Assembly (NCBI GenBank): GCA_963833375.1
Contig: CAWHXR010000001.1
Coordinates: forward strand, 496,001-560,000
Source of the DNA: DASUPK01 sp963833375
GTDB lineage: Bacteria > Actinomycetota > Thermoleophilia > Solirubrobacterales > 70-9
Length of the DNA: 64,000 nt
Reading direction: 5' to 3'
How positions within the stretch are numbered: the first letter of the stretch is position 1; each line of letters begins with the position of its first letter. Of the stretch, positions 60,801 through 64,000 are shown in pieces. A model generated the notes under the pieces. The model searched no databases and was not told the origin of the DNA. It saw only the letters and a list, made by a program, of their open reading frames with translations. A program made the position numbers and the translations under genes.

Positions 60801-62816
60801 ATGAGCTACTTCGTAACCGGTGCCACCGGCTTCATCGGCCGCAACCTGGTCGAGCAGCTGCTTGTGCGCGAGGGGACGATCTACGTCCTGGTCCGCGAGG
60901 GATCGCGCGGCCGCCTCGAGGAGCTGAAGAGCCGCTGGGGCGCCGAGGAGGGCCGCATCGTCCCCGTGAGCGGCGATCTCTCCCAGGAGCACCTCGGGTG
61001 CGGCGATCAGATCGACGAGCTCAAGGGGAAGATCGACCACTTCTTCCATCTCGCGGCGATCTACGACATGACCGCGGACGCGGAGAGCCAGCGCGTCACC
61101 AACGTCGAGGGCACCCGCGAGGCGGTCAAGCTCGCCGAGGCGCTCGAGGCGAAGCACTTCCACATGGTCAGCTCGATCGCCGCGGCCGGCCTCTACAAGG
61201 GGACCTTCACCGAGGACATGTTCGACGAGGCCGAGAAGGTCGACAACCACCCCTACTTCCAGACCAAGCACGAGTCCGAGGCCGTCGTGCGGGAGGAGTG
61301 CGATGTCCCCTGGCGCGTCTACCGGCCGGGGATCGTCGTCGGGCACTCCGAGACCGGCGAGATGGACAAGATCGACGGCCCCTACTACTTCTTCAAGCTC
61401 CTGCAGCGGGCGCGGAACGCACTGCCCCAATGGTTCCCCGGGGTCGGAATCGAGGGCCGCCGGATCAACCTCGTCCCGGTCGACTTCGTCGCCAAGGCCA
61501 TGGACCACATCGCCCACATCGACGGGCTGGACGGCCAGGCCTTCCACCTCACCGACCCGAACCCGCTGACGGCCGGCCAGGTGATCAACACCTTCGCCAA
61601 GGCGGCGCACGCGCCCGAGGCCGCCATGCGGATCGACTCGCGGATGTTCGACTTCATCCCCAAGCAGGTTCGGATGGGCTTGACCATGCTGCCGCCGGTC
61701 AAGCGCATCACCGACCAGGTGCTGGCCGACCTCGGCATCCCCAGGTCGGTCCTCGTCTACATCAACTACCCCACCGACTTCGATTCGACCAGGACGCAGG
61801 AGGCGCTGGAGGGCACCGGCATCTCGGTGCCGCCGCTCCCCAGCTACGCCGAGCGGCTCTGGGACTACTGGGAGCGCAACCTCGACCCCGACCTGTTCAA
61901 GGACCGCTCGCTCTCCGGCGCGATCCGGGGCAAGGTCGTCCTGATCACCGGCGCGTCGTCCGGCATCGGCAAGGCGACGGCGATCAAGTGCGGCGAGGCC
62001 GGCGCGGAGGTGCTGCTGGTGGCACGCACCCCCGAGAAGCTGGAGGAGACCAAGGCCGAGATCGAGGAGGCCGGCGGCACCACGCACATCCACCAGTGCG
62101 ACCTCTCGGACATCGAGGACGTCGAGCGCATGGCCAAGGAGGTCCTCGAGCAGCACGAGCGGGTCGACATCCTCGTCAACAACGCCGGCCGCTCCATCCG
62201 GAGGTCCGTCGAGCTCTCCTACGACCGCTTCCACGATTTCGAGCGGACCATGCAGCTCAACTATTTCGGCGCCCTGCGGCTGATCCTCAGCCTGCTGCCC
62301 AGCATGCGGAAGAGAAGCAAGGGCCGAAAGGGCGGCCACATCATCAACATCAGCTCCATCGGCGTGCAGACCAACACGCCGCGGTTCTCCGCCTACGTCG
62401 CCTCCAAGGCGGCCCTGGATGCGTGGTCGCGCTGCGTCGCCTCCGAGGTCGTCGACGACGGCATCCACATCACCACGATCCACATGCCGCTGGTGCGGAC
62501 GCCGATGATCGCGCCGACCAAGATGTACGACGCCTTCCCGACGATCACCCCCGACGACGCGGCCGAGATGATCACCAACGCGATGATCACCAAGCCGAAG
62601 AAGGTTGCGACCCGGCTGGGCAACTTCGGCGAGCTGCTCTACAACGTCGCCCCGAAGGCCTCGGACGCGATCCTCAACACGGCCTACAAGCTCTTCCCGG
62701 ATACGAGCGCGGCCAAGGGCAAAGAGGGCAAGGTGGACGGCAAGCCCGCCAAGGAGGCGGAGCTGTCCAGCGAGGGGGTCGCCTTCGCCTACCTGATGCG
62801 CGGCGTCCACTGGTAG
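60801..62816 (+). CDS. Two-domain fatty acyl-CoA reductase-like SDR
   Basis: A 671-residue protein with two Rossmann domains. The N-terminal half is a male-sterility/NAD-binding-4-type (extended SDR) domain with GATGFIGRN (7-15) and the Tyr-Lys pair in NHPYFQTKHESE (Tyr152, Lys156). The C-terminal half is a classical SDR with GASSGIGKA (384-392), NNAG (460-463), IINISSIG and YVASKAAL (Tyr532, Lys536). The layout and length match bacterial fatty acyl-CoA reductases such as the Marinobacter enzyme and mycobacterial AcrA1, which reduce acyl-CoA to aldehyde and then alcohol. It lies 22 bp before an AGPS-like gene, so fatty alcohol may feed ether-lipid synthesis. Confidence 0.88.
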   Translation: MSYFVTGATGFIGRNLVEQLLVREGTIYVLVREGSRGRLEELKSRWGAEEGRIVPVSGDLSQEHLGCGDQIDELKGKIDHFFHLAAIYDMTADAESQRVTNVEGTREAVKLAEALEAKHFHMVSSIAAAGLYKGTFTEDMFDEAEKVDNHPYFQTKHESEAVVREECDVPWRVYRPGIVVGHSETGEMDKIDGPYYFFKLLQRARNALPQWFPGVGIEGRRINLVPVDFVAKAMDHIAHIDGLDGQAFHLTDPNPLTAGQVINTFAKAAHAPEAAMRIDSRMFDFIPKQVRMGLTMLPPVKRITDQVLADLGIPRSVLVYINYPTDFDSTRTQEALEGTGISVPPLPSYAERLWDYWERNLDPDLFKDRSLSGAIRGKVVLITGASSGIGKATAIKCGEAGAEVLLVARTPEKLEETKAEIEEAGGTTHIHQCDLSDIEDVERMAKEVLEQHERVDILVNNAGRSIRRSVELSYDRFHDFERTMQLNYFGALRLILSLLPSMRKRSKGRKGGHIINISSIGVQTNTPRFSAYVASKAALDAWSRCVASEVVDDGIHITTIHMPLVRTPMIAPTKMYDAFPTITPDDAAEMITNAMITKPKKVATRLGNFGELLYNVAPKASDAILNTAYKLFPDTSAAKGKEGKVDGKPAKEAELSSEGVAFAYLMRGVHW

Positions 62817-62838
62817 CGGCGTAGGTCGGCTCTTCGCA

Positions 62839-64000
62839 ATGACCAAGGCGACCCCGGAGGCGAAGCCGACGAGTCGCCGCCTGAAGTGGTGGGGCTGGGG
62901 CTACGAGGACCAGCAGCCGGCGCGCAAGCAGGTGGAGGGGATCGCCGAGGCCGTCACCGAGAGGCTCGGCTTCGAGGTGGACGAGATCGAGGAGCCGGTT
63001 CCGCTCGAGGACGTCGAGCTCCCCCCGTCGCGCCTTGCGCCGCCGAAGGAGCTCACCGGGATGTTCTCGGCCGAGCGCTACGACCGCGTCTCACACGCGC
63101 TCGGCAAGGCGTACCGCGACGTGGTGCGCGGCTTCCGCGGCGAATTCCCGAACCCGCCGGACCTGGTCGCGTATCCCGAGTCCCCGGAGGACGTCGACGC
63201 GATCCTGGCCTGGTGCGCGGACGAGGGGGCGGCGGCGATCCCCTACGGCGGCGGCACGAGCGTCGTCGGCGGGGTCGAGCCGCGCATGCGCGGGGACTAT
63301 CCGGCCGTGGTGACGGTCGACCTGCGGCGGATGGACCGGGTGCTCGAGGTCGATCCGGTCTCGAAGGCCGCCCGCATCCAGGCGGGCGCGACGGGGCCGG
63401 GGCTGGAGGAGCAGCTCCGCGAGCACGGCCTGACGCTGCGCCACTTCCCGCAGTCCTTCGAATACTCGACGCTGGGCGGCTGGATCGCCACCCGGGCAGG
63501 CGGCCACTTCGCGACCCTCTACACCCACATCGACGACCTGGTCGAGTCCATTCGGGCCGTGACGCTCGACGGCGACTGGGAGAGCAGGCGCCTGCCGGGC
63601 TCCGGAGCCGGTCCCAGCCCCGATCGGATGCTGATCGGATCGGAGGGCATCCTCGGGGTGATCGTCGACGCCTGGGTGCGCGTCCGGGAGCGGCCCACCG
63701 AGAAGATCTCCTGCGGCGTCGCCTACGACGACTTCAGGGCCGGGGCCGACGCGGTCCGCGAGATCTCCCAGTCGGGCCTCAACCCCTCGAACTGCCGCCT
63801 GCTCGACGCGGTCGAGTCGGACACCTCGTCGGCAGGCCCCCCCGGCAAGGCGATCCTCGTGCTCGGTTTCGAGTCCCCGGAGCAGCCGGTCGAGGAACCG
63901 ATGTCGCTCGCCCTCGACATCTGCCGAAACCACGGCGGCGAGCCCGGGGAGATGAAGCGGAGCGGAGCCGAGCCACCCGGTCGCGCGGCGAGAAGCGACT
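62839..64000 (+). CDS. FAD-binding oxidase, alkyl-DHAP synthase (AGPS)-like, cut by window end
   Basis: The first 387 residues are visible; no stop before the right edge. The N-terminus RRLKWWGWGYEDQQ matches the 'MKWxGWG' opening of alkylglycerone-phosphate synthases. A VAO-type FAD domain follows: DLVAYPESPEDVDAILAWC, IPYGGGTSVVGGVEP (pyrophosphate loop), FEYSTLGGWIATRAGG and ML-IGSEGILGVI. AGPS exchanges the acyl group of acyl-DHAP for a fatty alcohol to form an ether bond. The upstream gene makes fatty alcohols, giving a coherent pair. Alternative: a D-lactate/glycolate-oxidase-like flavoprotein, less likely because of the KWWGWG start. Start is ATG 62839. Confidence 0.85.
   Translation, partial: MTKATPEAKPTSRRLKWWGWGYEDQQPARKQVEGIAEAVTERLGFEVDEIEEPVPLEDVELPPSRLAPPKELTGMFSAERYDRVSHALGKAYRDVVRGFRGEFPNPPDLVAYPESPEDVDAILAWCADEGAAAIPYGGGTSVVGGVEPRMRGDYPAVVTVDLRRMDRVLEVDPVSKAARIQAGATGPGLEEQLREHGLTLRHFPQSFEYSTLGGWIATRAGGHFATLYTHIDDLVESIRAVTLDGDWESRRLPGSGAGPSPDRMLIGSEGILGVIVDAWVRVRERPTEKISCGVAYDDFRAGADAVREISQSGLNPSNCRLLDAVESDTSSAGPPGKAILVLGFESPEQPVEEPMSLALDICRNHGGEPGEMKRSGAEPPGRAARSD

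Overview
The window looks like a chromosomal segment of a high-GC actinobacterium (Actinomycetota), most plausibly a Thermoleophilia/Solirubrobacterales-type lineage. The class-level guess is low confidence. The grounds are: strong GC bias with many GTG/TTG and apparently leaderless starts, a fused E2-E1 2-oxoglutarate decarboxylase/dehydrogenase, c-di-AMP (ydaO-type) riboswitches in front of NlpC/P60-like wall hydrolases, a SigB/RsbW/RsbV stress module, and a tRNA-Asp without encoded CCA. There is no phage, plasmid, IS or CRISPR signature; nearly everything reads as ordinary chromosome.

Layout. 0-1.4 kb: edge of an FAH-family gene, a cold-shock protein, tRNA-Asp, and a gene-free stretch with two strong inverted repeats. 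1.4-6.3 kb: two convergent mini-operons (GNAT, formyltransferase, acyl carrier protein / adenylation enzyme, luciferase-like monooxygenase) that look like one carrier-protein-tethered small-molecule pathway. 6.5-18.7 kb: a membrane glycosyltransferase-like protein, two peptidase-E paralogues, ferritin with an enolase-superfamily enzyme, a flavodoxin-like reductase, a secreted CocE-type hydrolase, an HxlR regulator facing a tautomerase/enoyl-CoA hydratase/alcohol dehydrogenase run, and a secreted orphan. 18.8-35.3 kb: arginine/polyamine metabolism. A minus-strand run (aldehyde dehydrogenase, Orn/Lys/Arg decarboxylase, deiminase-family enzyme, M20 carbamoyl-amidase) can be read as arginine to putrescine and onward. 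It is followed by the SigB module, a universal stress protein with an APC permease, and a plus-strand operon (class III aminotransferase, PucR regulator, saccharopine-dehydrogenase-like enzyme, alanine dehydrogenase, aminobutyraldehyde-type dehydrogenase).

35.3-41.8 kb: a cell-surface block with an AlgI-like MBOAT acyltransferase, a DUF459-like SGNH protein, three small SGNH paralogues (one truncated), a repeat-bearing secreted protein and a head-to-head pair of small secreted paralogues. 41.8-45.8 kb: a PotABCD-type polyamine ABC importer, matching the polyamine theme. 46.1-48.5 kb: three tandem NlpC/P60-like secreted hydrolases, two with c-di-AMP riboswitches and two with a shared palindromic operator. 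48.6-55.9 kb: a GST-like small protein, an SDR, a second CocE hydrolase, aconitase, a DUF3817 membrane protein and a zinc-ribbon protein. 56-60.4 kb: a giant 2-oxoglutarate dehydrogenase E2-E1 fusion carrying two lipoyl domains. 60.4-64 kb: a zinc-ribbon protein, a two-domain fatty acyl-CoA reductase, and an alkyl-dihydroxyacetone-phosphate-synthase-like enzyme cut by the right edge. The last two together suggest ether-lipid synthesis.

Four genes (peptidase E copy 2, class III aminotransferase, PucR, CocE copy 2) are broken by seven apparent single-base insertions. All are +1 and all restore full-length proteins when one base is removed, so residual sequencing error is more likely than gene decay. 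The most interesting items are a three-copy dispersed hairpin element with a compensatory base change that would cover ribosome-binding sites, the carrier-protein cluster, the lipoyl-bearing E2-E1 fusion, the riboswitch/palindrome-controlled hydrolase array, and the acyl-CoA reductase/AGPS pair.
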